DNA of 64,000 nucleotides from Microbacterium thalassium (GCF_014208045.1 NZ_JACHML010000001.1:1054001-1118000); one strand, 5' to 3'; counted from the first letter of the stretch, positions 1 through 8,917 are shown. Numbers and translations: made by a program. Notes: a model not told the origin generated them from the sequence alone.

Positions 1-1
1 C

Positions 2-1423
2 ATCGACGGCGAATGGGTGCCCGGCGCGGGCGGCACGGTCGACTCCGTCGCACCCGCCACCGGCGAGACGGTCGCCACCGTCGGCCTCGCCGGGCCCGAG
101 GACGTCACGCGGGCCGCCCGCAGTGCGGCCGTGGCGCAGAAGGAATGGGCGGCGCTGCCGCACCCGGCACGTGCGGCGGTGCTGCGCAAGGCCGGGATGC
201 TGTGGGAGCAGTACGCCGACGAGATCTCGGGCTGGAACATCCGCGAGGTCGGGGCCATCCCGCCGCTGGCCGGATTCGCCCTGCACGTGACGGCGGCGGA
301 GTGCTACGAGGCCTCCGCCCTCCCCTCGGCGCCGCTGGGCTCGATGCTCTCGAGCGAAGAGCCGCGCCTGTCGCTGACGCAGCAGATCCCGGTCGGGGTC
401 GTCGGCGTCATCTCGCCGTTCAACGTCCCGCTCATCCTCGGGATCCGGGCCGTCGCTCCCGCGCTCGCGCTCGGCAACGCGGTCCTCCTCAAGCCCGACC
501 CGCGCACCATCGTGACCGGGGGTGTGGCCTTCGTCCGCATCTTCGAGGAGGCCGGCCTGCCGCCGGGGCTGCTCCAGCTCGTCCCCGGGGGCGCCGATGT
601 CGGCCAGGCGATGATCGAGGACCCGCACGTGCGCGTCATCGCCTTCACCGGCTCCACGCGCGCCGGCCGCAGCGTCGGCGAGCAGGCCGGCAAGCACCTC
701 AAGCGCGCGCACCTCGAGCTGGGCGGCAACTCCGCCTTCATCATCCGTGAGGACGCCGACGTCGACCAGGCGGTCAATCTCGCCACGTGGGGCTCGTTCC
801 TGCACCAGGGGCAGATCTGCATGACGGTCGGCCGCCACATCGTCCACGAGTCGGTGTTCGACTCCTACGTCGAGAAGCTCGCGGCGAAGGCGGACTCGAT
901 GGCGGTGGGCGATCCCGCGGCCGGCCCCGTGCACCTCGGCCCGCTCATCGACGAGGTCCAGCGCGATCGCGTCCATTCGCTCGTGATGGATGCCGTCGCC
1001 CACGGCGCCGAGCTGCGCGCCGGAGGCAGCTACGAGGACCTGTTCTACCGGCCGACGGTGCTCGCGAACATCCCCGCCGATGCTCCGGCGTACTGCGAGG
1101 AGGTCTTCGGGCCGGTCGCCTCGGTCGTGTCGTACTCGACCGACGATGAGGCGGTGGAACTGGCATCCGCCACCGACTACGGACTGTCCCTCGGGATCGT
1201 CACGAAGGACGCGCTCGCCGGATGGGAGCTCGCGCAGCGGATCCCGACGGGCATCGTCCACATCAACGACCAGACGGTCAACGACGAGGCGAACACGCCG
1301 TTCGGCGGCACCGGCTCCTCGGGCACCGGGTCGCGCCACGGGGGCGTGCAGGCCAACATCGACGCCTTCACCGAGACGCGCTGGATCACCATGCGCCGTG
1401 AGCCGGGGCAGTTCCCGCTGTAG
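2..1423 (+). CDS. Aldehyde dehydrogenase, benzaldehyde dehydrogenase-like (5' truncated by window)
   Basis: NAD(P)-dependent oxidation of an aldehyde, probably aromatic, to the acid in the cytoplasm. The frame is open from base 2 and begins inside the conserved N-terminal IDGEWVPGAGG segment, so the true start lies left of the window; the GTG at 17 is internal. Family marks are visible in order: SPFNVP, the FTGSTRAG nucleotide loop, the ELGGN general-base glutamate, the GQICMT catalytic cysteine and EEVFGP near the C-terminus. About 473 codons are visible against a usual 480-500. Overall wording resembles the benzaldehyde/vanillin dehydrogenase branch. Two SDR genes follow on the same strand after an intergenic repeat, which suits aromatic alcohol or aldehyde metabolism. 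The substrate is inferred. Confidence 0.9.
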   Translation: MDGEWVPGAGGTVDSVAPATGETVATVGLAGPEDVTRAARSAAVAQKEWAALPHPARAAVLRKAGMLWEQYADEISGWNIREVGAIPPLAGFALHVTAAECYEASALPSAPLGSMLSSEEPRLSLTQQIPVGVVGVISPFNVPLILGIRAVAPALALGNAVLLKPDPRTIVTGGVAFVRIFEEAGLPPGLLQLVPGGADVGQAMIEDPHVRVIAFTGSTRAGRSVGEQAGKHLKRAHLELGGNSAFIIREDADVDQAVNLATWGSFLHQGQICMTVGRHIVHESVFDSYVEKLAAKADSMAVGDPAAGPVHLGPLIDEVQRDRVHSLVMDAVAHGAELRAGGSYEDLFYRPTVLANIPADAPAYCEEVFGPVASVVSYSTDDEAVELASATDYGLSLGIVTKDALAGWELAQRIPTGIVHINDQTVNDEANTPFGGTGSSGTGSRHGGVQANIDAFTETRWITMRREPGQFPL

Positions 1424-1443
1424 CGGTCCGCTCTCCTTCGACG

Positions 1444-1544
1444 ACACGGGGTCTTCCGCTCGAGCCCGTGTTCCACTTCCGGTCGCCTGCCGCTGTCGCG
1501 GCCGACAGGAAGTGGGACACGACGCGCTGACGGGGACCCCGTGT
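1444..1544. repeat. Intergenic inverted repeat, copy 1 of the 55-bp 19-17-19 family, with outer arms
   Basis: The core is 1467-1521: arms 1467-1485 (CGTGTTCCACTTCCGGTCG) and 1503-1521 pair at 17 of 19 positions around a 17-nt loop. A second, outer pair of perfect 10-bp arms (ACACGGGGTC at 1444-1453, GACCCCGTGT at 1535-1544) nests it. Copies 2 and 3 of the same core are at 8039-8093 and 50821-50875. It sits after the ALDH stop and could also act as a terminator, though no T-run follows. Confidence 0.75.
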
Positions 1545-1646
1545 TCCGTGCGGCGAAAGTGGCGTTGAGCAGCGGCATCCGCCCCTCCACAGTGGAACGG
1601 ACGCGTCGTGGGCCCGCCCGACGGACGGCTTCGGAGGAGAACCAGG

Positions 1647-2501
1647 ATGCTCGATCGCCGCGTGGCGCTGATCACCGGATGCGGGAAGCCCGACGGTGCG
1701 GGGCGGGCGATCGCCGCCCGGCTCGTCGAGGACGGCTTCGCGGTGGTCGTCACCGACCGCGCCCCGCAGGGCGTGCCGAACGCCGGCGAGCAGGCGCGTG
1801 ACGGCGGGGACGGCATCGCGGACTTCGCGGCCGAGGTCGAGGCATCCGGCGGCACGGCGCTGGCGCTGACCGGCGACATCGGCGACCCCGTCGACGTCGA
1901 GCGGATGGTCGGCGACGTCCTCGCGCGCTTCGGACGCATCGACGTGCTCGTCAACAACGCCGCCGCGCCCCAGGGCCCCGACCGCGTCGACATCGCGGAC
2001 GTGCCGTTCGACGCGTGGAACGAGATCCTCCGGGTGAACCTCACGGGCGTCTTCCTCATGAGCCAGGCGGTGATCGGGCCGATGCGCGCGCAGCGCTACG
2101 GGCGCATCGTGAACATCTCGTCGATGGCGGGGATCGACGCAGCTCCGCGCTCGACGGCGTACTCGGCCTCGAAGGCGGGCGTGCTCGGCTTCACGCGGGC
2201 GCTCGCGATGGACGTCGCCCGCTGGGGGATCACCGTCAACGCGATCTGTCCCGGCCTGGTCAGCACCAGCCGGTCGATGCTCGGCCGGCGCGACGCGGAC
2301 CGCGACGAGGCGATGCGCATGATGGGCGCCCGGATCGCCGTGGGCAAGGTAGGCCGCCCGCACGACGTCGCGAACGCGGTGGCCTTCTTCGCCGACGAGC
2401 GCGCGGACCACATCACGGCGCAGGAGCTCCCGCTCGACGGCGGCGGGCTCAGCGCATTCCCGCTGGCCGGACCCGACGACGCCGCGGCGCCCGTCCGGTG
2501 A
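1647..2501 (+). CDS. SDR family NAD(P)-dependent oxidoreductase
   Basis: Short-chain dehydrogenase/reductase of 284 aa, a cytoplasmic oxidoreductase for an alcohol/ketone or dihydrodiol-type substrate. The ATG at 1647 is preferred because TCGGAGGAG lies just upstream and the Rossmann strand begins directly (RRVALITG); an in-frame upstream start at 1608 would add a non-conserved tail. Visible motifs are a TGxxxGxG-type glycine loop with a small insertion (TGCGKPDGAG), NNAA, and the catalytic Ser...Tyr-x-x-x-Lys as ISSMAG...YSASK. It is followed after 44 nt by a second SDR and probably shares its transcript. The substrate is not recognisable. Confidence 0.88.
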   Translation: MLDRRVALITGCGKPDGAGRAIAARLVEDGFAVVVTDRAPQGVPNAGEQARDGGDGIADFAAEVEASGGTALALTGDIGDPVDVERMVGDVLARFGRIDVLVNNAAAPQGPDRVDIADVPFDAWNEILRVNLTGVFLMSQAVIGPMRAQRYGRIVNISSMAGIDAAPRSTAYSASKAGVLGFTRALAMDVARWGITVNAICPGLVSTSRSMLGRRDADRDEAMRMMGARIAVGKVGRPHDVANAVAFFADERADHITAQELPLDGGGLSAFPLAGPDDAAAPVR

Positions 2502-2545
2502 CCGGCCGGCAAAGACGACGAGACGACGAGACGAAGGAGTCATCG

Positions 2546-3403
2546 ATGGACGCACAGACCGATTGGCCGATGCCGGTGGAGGACGCGCTGGCGGGATCGA
2601 CCGGGCCGTGGCTCACCGGAAAGGTGGCGGTGGTCGCCGGCGGCGGCCTGAGCGGCCCCGAGGGCGGCATCGGGTTCGCCCTCGCGTGGATGTACGCGCG
2701 AGACGGCGCGGCGGTGGCGGTCCTCGACCGCGACGCGGCTGCCGCCGAGCGCACGGTGACGGGCATCCGCGAGGCCGGCGGCACGGCCGAGGCGTACGTG
2801 GTCGACCTCACCGACGACGCCGACGTCGCCCGCACGATCGACGCGGTCATGGAGCGGTTCGGCCGCATCGACGTCGTCGCCGACTCGATCGGCGGCGGCG
2901 GCGTCGAGGGCATCTTCGACACCACCGAGGAGGCGTGGGACTTCGCCATGGACCTCAACCTGAAGTCGGCCTGGTTCCTCATGCGCCACGCGCAGAAGCA
3001 CATGACCCGGGGCGGGGCCATCGTGCTGATCTCGTCGGGCGCCGCCGAGGGCCGCGGACCCGGCCTGCCGTACAGCATCGCCAAGACGGCGCTCGAGAAG
3101 CTGACCAGCGGTGCGTCGGTGTCGCTCGCGGCGCGCGGCATCCGTGTCAACTGCGTGCGCGTCGGGATGATCTGGGGGGCGTTCGCCGCGAAGGGGATGT
3201 CGCAGGAGCAGCGCGAGTTCCGTCGCCAGAACGTGGCGATGCAGGTCGAGGGAAACAACTGGGACATCGCGTCGGCCGGCTTCTTCCTCTCGACCGATCA
3301 GGCGCGCTGGGTCAGCGGGCAGGTCATCGCCGTCGACGGCGGCGGCTTCGCGCCGCGCGATGTCGGGGCGGCCGGCTCGCCGTCGGCGAAGAAGAAGGAC
3401 TGA
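2546..3403 (+). CDS. SDR family oxidoreductase
   Basis: Second SDR of the pair, 285 aa. The ATG at 2546 follows ACGAAGGAG at a normal distance. The cofactor loop is VAGGGLSGPEGGIG, with the same insertion-bearing glycine loop as its upstream neighbour, the usual NNAG is replaced by DSIGGGG, and the catalytic pair is ISSGAA...YSIAK. The C-terminus ends in a lysine-rich tail (AKKKD). Because both SDRs share an unusual glycine loop they may be ancient duplicates acting on related substrates. It converges on a minus-strand MFS gene about 65 nt downstream. The reaction is not assignable from sequence alone. Confidence 0.87.
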   Translation: MDAQTDWPMPVEDALAGSTGPWLTGKVAVVAGGGLSGPEGGIGFALAWMYARDGAAVAVLDRDAAAAERTVTGIREAGGTAEAYVVDLTDDADVARTIDAVMERFGRIDVVADSIGGGGVEGIFDTTEEAWDFAMDLNLKSAWFLMRHAQKHMTRGGAIVLISSGAAEGRGPGLPYSIAKTALEKLTSGASVSLAARGIRVNCVRVGMIWGAFAAKGMSQEQREFRRQNVAMQVEGNNWDIASAGFFLSTDQARWVSGQVIAVDGGGFAPRDVGAAGSPSAKKKD

Positions 3404-3467
3404 CCGCCCGGAGCGCATCCGCCGGCCCGGAGCAGGCGACGAGGCGAGGCGGGTGCTCTCGTCTCGG

Positions 3468-4673
3468 TCAGCGGGGCTCGAGCACGAAACGCTCGCGCCC
3501 GGCGAAGATTCCGACGATGCCCTGCCCGATCAGCACGGCCATGAGCAGGACCAGCGGTGCCAGCCATCCGGCGGTGATCGCGTGCAACCACCCGAACACG
3601 GGCGGGCCGATGGCCGCCACGACATAGCCGACCGACTGCGACATTCCCGACAGGGCGCTCGCGCCGTCGTGGTCGCGCGCCCGCTGCGCCATGAGCGTGA
3701 GCGACATGCCGAGCGAGGCGCCCGAGCACAGGCCGGTGAGGATCACCCACCCGGTGATGCCCGATGGCGCGACGATGAGCCCCGAGAGTCCGACGATCCC
3801 GAGGATCGGCAGCAGCGCGGGGGCGAGCGCCTCGACACGGCCGCGCAGGGCGAAGGGGAGGGCCAGAGCGCCGCCGACGGCGGCGATCTGATAGATCATC
3901 ACGTCGACCCCGGCCGCGATCGACGAGCGCCCCGTCGAGGTCGAGATCGTCGCGAGCCACGTCACCTGCATGTAGAACGACGCCGACTGCAGGCCCATGT
4001 ACGCGGCGACGATCCAGGCCACCGGGTCGGACCAGATGCCGGTGCGTCCGTGGCTCCGGCTGCGCCCGGAGCCGTGCCCGCGGCCCCGCGTCGCCCATCC
4101 CCAGACGACGATCGCCGGCAGCAGCAGGACCCCGCCCGTGACCAGCAGCGAGAAGCGCCAGCCGGCCGGCTCGCCGCCGAGCGGGATCTGAGACACGGGC
4201 ACCGCGACGCCCGACGCGATCGCACCGAACCCGCCGAGGAGCCCCGTGTACAGCGCCATGACGAGGGGGACACGGCCGCCGAAGTCGCGCTTGACCACCG
4301 CGGGCATCAGGACGTTCGCAATGGCGAGCGCCACCCCGATGAGCACCGTGCCGATCCACAGGCTCGCCGTGGGGCCGGGCAGCGATCGGACCGCGGTGCC
4401 GAGTGTGAGCAGCAGCAGCGACCACAGCACCACGCGCGACATGCCGAAGCGCTGGCTGAGGTCGTGGGCGAAGGGCGAGACGATCGCCCAGGCGGCCAGG
4501 GGAACGCTCGCGAGCAGGCCGAGGGTCGCGATGGCGAGGCCCGTGTCGGTCCCGATCTCGTCGAGCAAGGGGCCGACCGCCGTGATCGTCGGCCGCATGT
4601 TCATCGCGACCAGGCACACCGCCGCGAACAGCGCGATCGTCGCACCCCGCGTGCGGGTGACACCTATGTCCAT
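3468..4673 (-). CDS. MFS transporter, CynX/NimT-like
   Basis: A 401-aa polytopic inner-membrane protein with about 12 hydrophobic segments; the N-terminal segment ALFAAVCLVAMNMRPTITAV resembles the cyanate transporter CynX/NimT branch of the major facilitator superfamily. It probably exports or imports a small organic anion. The ATG at 4671-4673 lies inside a perfect palindrome (4662-4677), and a TAGAGT -10-like box sits 9 nt further upstream on the minus strand. It is divergent from another MFS gene of the same branch only 50 nt away, so the two are probably co-regulated paralogues. The substrate is unknown. Confidence 0.87.
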   Translation of the reverse strand: MDIGVTRTRGATIALFAAVCLVAMNMRPTITAVGPLLDEIGTDTGLAIATLGLLASVPLAAWAIVSPFAHDLSQRFGMSRVVLWSLLLLTLGTAVRSLPGPTASLWIGTVLIGVALAIANVLMPAVVKRDFGGRVPLVMALYTGLLGGFGAIASGVAVPVSQIPLGGEPAGWRFSLLVTGGVLLLPAIVVWGWATRGRGHGSGRSRSHGRTGIWSDPVAWIVAAYMGLQSASFYMQVTWLATISTSTGRSSIAAGVDVMIYQIAAVGGALALPFALRGRVEALAPALLPILGIVGLSGLIVAPSGITGWVILTGLCSGASLGMSLTLMAQRARDHDGASALSGMSQSVGYVVAAIGPPVFGWLHAITAGWLAPLVLLMAVLIGQGIVGIFAGRERFVLEPR

Positions 4674-4677
4674 AGGT
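4662..4677. promoter_or_regulatory. Palindrome spanning the MFS start codon
   Basis: ACCTATG-TC-CATAGGT is a perfect 7-bp dyad with a 2-nt centre that covers the ATG of the minus-strand MFS gene. It lies between two divergent MFS genes and is a plausible repressor site or a start-codon-masking hairpin. No regulator gene is adjacent. Confidence 0.45.
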
Positions 4678-4710
4678 ATCGGACTCTACTCCGGTCGGGG
4701 GCGGCGGGAG

Positions 4711-4726
4711 TAGCGTGGGCGCGGTG
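4711..4726 (+). promoter_or_regulatory. Leaderless promoter: TAGCGT -10 box and GTG start
   Basis: TAGCGT at 4711-4716 is followed by 7 nt and GTG at 4724. This spacing puts the expected transcription start on the start codon and decides for 4724 over the in-frame GTG at 4715, which falls inside the -10 box. Confidence 0.5.
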
Positions 4727-5962
4727 ACCGACGGCAGCGCGCGGCCCGATCCGGGTCGCCCACACCCCGCGCCGCGTGCGGCCTACGCCGTCGGGCTGAC
4801 GGCGGTGATCGTCCTGGCGGCGGCGATGCTGCGTTCGCCGTTCGTCGCCGTGGCGCCGGTCGCCGGCGTGATCGGCGAGGACCTCGGCGTCACGGCGGGG
4901 GTCGTGGGCCTGCTCACGAGCATCCCCGTGCTGTGCTTCGCCGTCTTCGCGCCGCTGGCGATCGTCGTCATCCGGCGGGCGGGAGCCGATGTCGCCCTCA
5001 CGCTGAGCCTCGGCGGATCGGTCATCGGATGCGTCGTCCGCTCGCTCGGCGGGATCGAGGCGGCCATCGTCGGAACCGCGATCATGGGTGTCTTCCTCAC
5101 GATCGGCAACGTCGTCATCCCGGTGATCATCGCCCGCGACTTCCCGCCTCGGCGGGTCCACACGATGACCGGGGTCTTCACGTCCTCGCTCAACGTCGGG
5201 ACGATGATCGTCACCCTGTCCACCGCGCCGCTGGCGGAGATCGTCGGCTGGCGCGGTGCGCTGGCGGCGTGGGCCGGATTCGGCCTCGCCGCGCTGGCCG
5301 TGTGGATCCCGCTGCGCGGCCTGCGGGCCGCGTTCGTCCCGGCGCCGGGGCCGGCCACGGCTGCGCCGATCGAGCAGGCACCGGTGCTGCGGTCGCGGGC
5401 GACGTGGCTGCTGGCGGCGGCGTTCGCCGGTCAGGCCTTCGCCTTCTACGCCACGACCGCGTGGCTGCCGACGCTGCTGGCCGACCAGGGGCTGTCCGAC
5501 TCCGCCGCGGGCGCGGTGGCGGCGATCTTCCAGGTCGCGGGCATCGCCGGCAGCATGACGATCCCGCTCGTGACGATGCGCTCGTCCATGGTCGTCGGCG
5601 TCGCCGCTGTGGCGGCCGGCTGGCTCTGCATCCCCCTCGGGTTCCTGTTCGCACCCGGGCTGTGGCTGGTGTGGTGCATCGTCGGCGGTGTCGCGCAGGG
5701 CGGCGGCATCACGTCGGTGTTCATCATGATCAGCGGGTTCGGCGGCGATCAGCGCGCCACCGCCGCTCGGTCGGGCATCGTGCAGGGCGTCGGCTACGCC
5801 GTCGCCGCGGCGGGCCCGATCGCGCTCGGCGTCATGCACGAGGCGAGCGGGGCGTGGACCCTGCCGCTGCTCGTCCTGCTCGGGGCCGTGCTGGTGTTCC
5901 TCGTGTGCGGTCTGCTCGCCGCCCCGGCGATGCGCCGCCCCGCGGCGAGCGAGGCGGCGTAG
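4724..5962 (+). CDS. MFS transporter, CynX/NimT-like
   Basis: A 412-aa major facilitator with about 12 transmembrane segments, in the same branch as the divergent gene at 3468-4673. The first membrane helix carries AAMLRSPFVAVAPVAG, the equivalent of the MNMRPTITAVGP segment of its neighbour. A central cytoplasmic loop (PAPGPATAAPIEQ) splits two six-helix halves. The start at GTG 4724 rests on the leaderless arrangement TAGCGT-N7-GTG. It converges on pobA with only 7 nt between stops, so it may move an aromatic acid, but that is context only. Confidence 0.87.
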   Translation: MTDGSARPDPGRPHPAPRAAYAVGLTAVIVLAAAMLRSPFVAVAPVAGVIGEDLGVTAGVVGLLTSIPVLCFAVFAPLAIVVIRRAGADVALTLSLGGSVIGCVVRSLGGIEAAIVGTAIMGVFLTIGNVVIPVIIARDFPPRRVHTMTGVFTSSLNVGTMIVTLSTAPLAEIVGWRGALAAWAGFGLAALAVWIPLRGLRAAFVPAPGPATAAPIEQAPVLRSRATWLLAAAFAGQAFAFYATTAWLPTLLADQGLSDSAAGAVAAIFQVAGIAGSMTIPLVTMRSSMVVGVAAVAAGWLCIPLGFLFAPGLWLVWCIVGGVAQGGGITSVFIMISGFGGDQRATAARSGIVQGVGYAVAAAGPIALGVMHEASGAWTLPLLVLLGAVLVFLVCGLLAAPAMRRPAASEAA

Positions 5963-5969
5963 CAGCGGG

Positions 5970-7163
5970 TCACGCGAGGCGGTCGAGGCCCTCGAACGGC
6001 CAGCCCGTGTACGCCTCGGCGAGGTACCGACGGCCGTTCTCCGAGTCCACGACGCTGCGCAGCTCGCCGAGCTGGCGGTGGCGGTCGAAGTCGCTGGCGT
6101 CGGGCGCCACGTGGAGCATCGAGGTCATCCACCACGAGAAGTGCTGGGCCTTCCAGATGCGCGCGCTCGCGGTCTCGGCGTACTCGTCGAGCAGCCGCTC
6201 ATCGCCCTCGAGCAGCAGGGCCCGAAGCGCGCCGACGAGCACGATGACATCCGCGATGGCGAGGTTCATGCCCTTCGCGCCGGTGGGCGGCACGGTGTGC
6301 GCGGAGTCGCCGATGAGCGCGACGCGTCCCCGGCGCAGCTCCTGCGCGACGAAGCTGCGGAAGCGCAGCACGCCCCGCTGGAAGATCGGCCCCTCCGTGA
6401 GCGTCGTGCCCGGCACACGCGACTGCAGCTCCTCCCACAGCTGGGCTTCGCTGTACGAGTCGGGGTCGGTCTCGGGGTCGCACTGGAAGTACATGCGCTG
6501 GATCGTCTCGGACCGCTGGCTGATGAGCGCGAAGCCGTTGGGGGAGTTGCTGTAGATGAGCTCCTCGGCGCTCGGCGGCGCCTCGCACAGGATGCCGAAC
6601 CACGCGAACGGGTACTCGCGGAAGTAGCCGCCGTGCGACGATCCCGTCACCGTCGGGCGGACGACGCTGCGCGAGCCGTCGCCGCCGACGACGAACTCCG
6701 CCTCGATCTCGAGCGGCTGCCCCTCGGCATCCGTCGCGTACACCGTCGGCCGGTCGGTCTCGGCCCCCTCGACGCGATCGGCCGTGACGCCGAAGCGCAG
6801 ATCCTGACCGGCGGCCATCCGGGCGGCGATGAGGTCCTTCAGCGCCTCGTGCTGCGGGTAGAGCCACACCCCGCGGTCCACGAGGCCCGCGAAGTCGATG
6901 CGGTGGCCGGCGCCGTCGAAGCGCAGCTCGATGCCGTCGTGGCGCACGCCGACGGTGCGGGCGCGCGAGAACTCGCCGAGACGGTCGAGCATCTCGACGG
7001 CTCCCTGCTCGAGGATGCCGGCCTTGATCGTGCTCTCGATGTCCTCGCGGGTGCGCTGGTCGATGACGATGGACTCGATCCCGAGTTCGTCGAGCAGGTG
7101 CGAGAGCAGCAGGCCGGCGGGGCCGGCGCCGACGATGGCGACGCGGGTGCGGACGGTGGTCAT
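5970..7163 (-). CDS. pobA: 4-hydroxybenzoate 3-monooxygenase
   Basis: Flavoprotein hydroxylase converting 4-hydroxybenzoate to protocatechuate with NAD(P)H and O2. The 397-aa length is that of PobA. Three group A flavin motifs are present: GAGPAGL near residue 10, the GGDGSRS (DG) motif and GDSAHTVPPTGAKGMN (GD motif that also contacts substrate). The N-terminal GIESIVIDQR continues the FAD fold. An IclR gene lies immediately upstream on the same strand, the arrangement of a PobR regulator. A CCCATT-G-AATGGG dyad at 7236-7248 lies before the start. It could also serve the B-ring acid from kaempferol- or naringenin-type flavonoids. Confidence 0.92.
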   Translation of the reverse strand: MTTVRTRVAIVGAGPAGLLLSHLLDELGIESIVIDQRTREDIESTIKAGILEQGAVEMLDRLGEFSRARTVGVRHDGIELRFDGAGHRIDFAGLVDRGVWLYPQHEALKDLIAARMAAGQDLRFGVTADRVEGAETDRPTVYATDAEGQPLEIEAEFVVGGDGSRSVVRPTVTGSSHGGYFREYPFAWFGILCEAPPSAEELIYSNSPNGFALISQRSETIQRMYFQCDPETDPDSYSEAQLWEELQSRVPGTTLTEGPIFQRGVLRFRSFVAQELRRGRVALIGDSAHTVPPTGAKGMNLAIADVIVLVGALRALLLEGDERLLDEYAETASARIWKAQHFSWWMTSMLHVAPDASDFDRHRQLGELRSVVDSENGRRYLAEAYTGWPFEGLDRLA

Positions 7164-7235
7164 GTCGTCTCCTTCGACGAGGTGCGGATGCCGTCACCAG
7201 TGTCGACGCTGCGAGCCGCGCTCGCCGCATCCGTT

Positions 7236-7248
7236 CCCATTGAATGGG
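7236..7248. promoter_or_regulatory. Candidate operator before pobA
   Basis: CCCATT-G-AATGGG is a perfect 6-bp dyad with a single central base, 72 nt upstream of the pobA start and inside the 94-nt gap below the IclR gene. It is the obvious candidate site for a PobR-like IclR protein. Confidence 0.45.
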
Positions 7249-7257
7249 TGAGGAATC

Positions 7258-8010
7258 TCAGTCGCGGTCGGAGCGGAGGGCCTGCTCGATGCCCCGGGCC
7301 GCCGCGCGGAGAGTCACGACGACGTCGTCCGTCGACGCATCGCGCGGGAGGATCACCGACAGCGCCGCGATGACGCGGCCGCGGTCGCGCACCGGCACGG
7401 CGACGCCGGTCGAGACCGATTCCACCGACCCGGGCGAGACGACGTAGCCGTGCTCGCGGATGCCCGCGAGGATGCGCCGCAGCGCGGTCGGGTCGGTGAC
7501 CGTCTCGGGAGAGATGGCCGGCAGCGGCCCGGTCAGCACGCGGTCGAGCACGTCGTCCGGAGCGTGGGCCAGCAGCACCAGGCCCGACGACGACGCGTGC
7601 AGCGCGAGTCGGCCGGCCACGCGCGTGATGTTCGCCCCCGCCGACGGGTGGGACAGCCGCTCGAGGAACAGCGCCTCGTCCTGCTCGAGCACCGCGAGCT
7701 GGGTGTGCTCGCGGATGCGGGCCTGAACGCCCTCCATGAAGGGCAGCGCCGCCTGGCGCAGGCGCAGCGCGTCCGAGCCGCGGAGCGCGAGCTCCCACAG
7801 CCGCATGCCCAGGCGCACGCGGTGCTCGTCGTCGCGCTCGAGCAGGCCGCTGCGGACGAGGTCGTCGACGAGGCGATGCGCCGTCGAGGACGGCAGCCCC
7901 GCGCGCCTCCCGATGTCGGAGGCCGTCTGGACCGTGCGATCGGCCGTGAACGTCTCGAGCACGCGCACGAGCCGATCGATCACGGAGTCTCCGGACGGCG
8001 AGTTGGCCAC
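7258..8010 (-). CDS. IclR family transcriptional regulator, probable PobR
   Basis: A 250-aa DNA-binding regulator with an N-terminal winged helix (DRLVRVLETF, ASDIGRRAGLPSSTAHRLVDDL) and a C-terminal effector-binding domain ending in AARGIEQALR. The GTG at 8010 is chosen because CACAGT lies 6 nt upstream in the leaderless spacing and the protein then begins just before the helix-turn-helix; the frame stays open for another 75 codons but that part is unlike any IclR. It precedes pobA in the same direction and is divergent from a second IclR gene. The likely role is 4-hydroxybenzoate-responsive control of pobA, inferred from order. Confidence 0.85.
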   Translation of the reverse strand: MANSPSGDSVIDRLVRVLETFTADRTVQTASDIGRRAGLPSSTAHRLVDDLVRSGLLERDDEHRVRLGMRLWELALRGSDALRLRQAALPFMEGVQARIREHTQLAVLEQDEALFLERLSHPSAGANITRVAGRLALHASSSGLVLLAHAPDDVLDRVLTGPLPAISPETVTDPTALRRILAGIREHGYVVSPGSVESVSTGVAVPVRDRGRVIAALSVILPRDASTDDVVVTLRAAARGIEQALRSDRD

Positions 8011-8038
8011 GGGCTCACTGTGCCATGCCCGAGCGAAC

Positions 8039-8093
8039 CGTGTCCCGCTTCTCGTCGCCCACGCCGTCCGAGGCCGACGAGAAGCGGGACACG
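8039..8093. repeat. Intergenic inverted repeat, copy 2 of the 55-bp 19-17-19 family
   Basis: Arms 8039-8057 (CGTGTCCCGCTTCTCGTCG) and 8075-8093 are perfectly complementary, and one more C-G pair closes at 8038/8094. The loop is 17 nt. It fills most of the gap between two divergent IclR genes, close to both promoters, so it is not simply a terminator. Confidence 0.8.
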
Positions 8094-8128
8094 GATGCCG
8101 CAGCCGAGACGGCCCGGCGCCGCGGCGG

Positions 8129-8143
8129 TAGCGTGAAGGCGTG
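8129..8143 (+). promoter_or_regulatory. Leaderless promoter of the second IclR gene
   Basis: TAGCGT at 8129-8134, then 6 nt, then GTG at 8141. No Shine-Dalgarno sequence is present, so the transcript should start at or within a base of the GTG. Confidence 0.55.
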
Positions 8144-8917
8144 GGGAACGCGGGGAACGCACCCGGCGGCGAGGGCGTCGTCGACCGGATGCTGCGCGTG
8201 CTCGACTGCTTCACCGAGGATGAGCCCGAGCTCACGGCCGCCGAACTGGCCGAGCGTACGGGGCTCGCCTCGTCGACGCTGCACCGGCTGCTCGCTCAGC
8301 TCGTGTCGCTGCGCCTCCTCGCGCGCGCTCCCGGCCACCGCTACACGATCGGCGTGCGGCTGTGGGAGCTCGGCGAACTGTCGCCGCTGTCGCTCCAGCT
8401 GCGCGAGACGGCGCTGCCGCACATGATGCGCCTGTACGAGGCGACGGGCGAGAACGTGCACCTCGCCGTGCTCCATGGGGCGACGCCCGAGACCTCGGTC
8501 GCCCTCTTCGTCGGCAGGGTCACCGGGCGCGCGTCGATCGCGACCCTCAGCCGCATGGGCGGGCGCGGCCCGCTGCACGCGACCGGCGTCGGCAAGGCGC
8601 TGCTGTCGACGCGGGACGACGAGTGGCTCGAGGAGTACTTCCGCGCGCCGCGCGAGCGCGAGACGGTCCACACCGTGATCGCCGAGGCAGCGCTGCGCGC
8701 CGACATCGCGCAGGCGCGCTCGCGCGGGTACGCCGTCACGCGCGAGGAGATGACGCTCGGCAACATCTCGGTCGCGGCGCCGCTGGGCGCCGTCGAGGGG
8801 CTCCCGCCCATCGCGATCGGTCTCGTCGTGCACCTCGATCGCGCCGATGAGCGCCGGCTCGGTCCCCTCGTCGTGCAGGCGGCGCGCGATCTCCAGGAAG
8901 ACCTGCGGCGGCGATGA
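8141..8917 (+). CDS. IclR family transcriptional regulator
   Basis: A 258-aa regulator with N-terminal winged helix (VDRMLRVLDCF, LAERTGLASSTLHRLLAQL) and C-terminal IclR effector domain (LHATGVGKALLS, MTLGNISVAAPL). The start is set by the leaderless TAGCGT box. It is divergent from the probable PobR and is followed after 91 nt by a PcaD-like hydrolase, so a PcaR/PcaU-like role in protocatechuate-branch control is plausible. The effector is not evident from sequence. Confidence 0.88.
   Translation: MGNAGNAPGGEGVVDRMLRVLDCFTEDEPELTAAELAERTGLASSTLHRLLAQLVSLRLLARAPGHRYTIGVRLWELGELSPLSLQLRETALPHMMRLYEATGENVHLAVLHGATPETSVALFVGRVTGRASIATLSRMGGRGPLHATGVGKALLSTRDDEWLEEYFRAPRERETVHTVIAEAALRADIAQARSRGYAVTREEMTLGNISVAAPLGAVEGLPPIAIGLVVHLDRADERRLGPLVVQAARDLQEDLRRR

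Noticed and set aside
3404..3467. Gap between convergent SDR and MFS genes considered for a terminator
   Set aside because: No convincing stem-loop could be drawn by eye.
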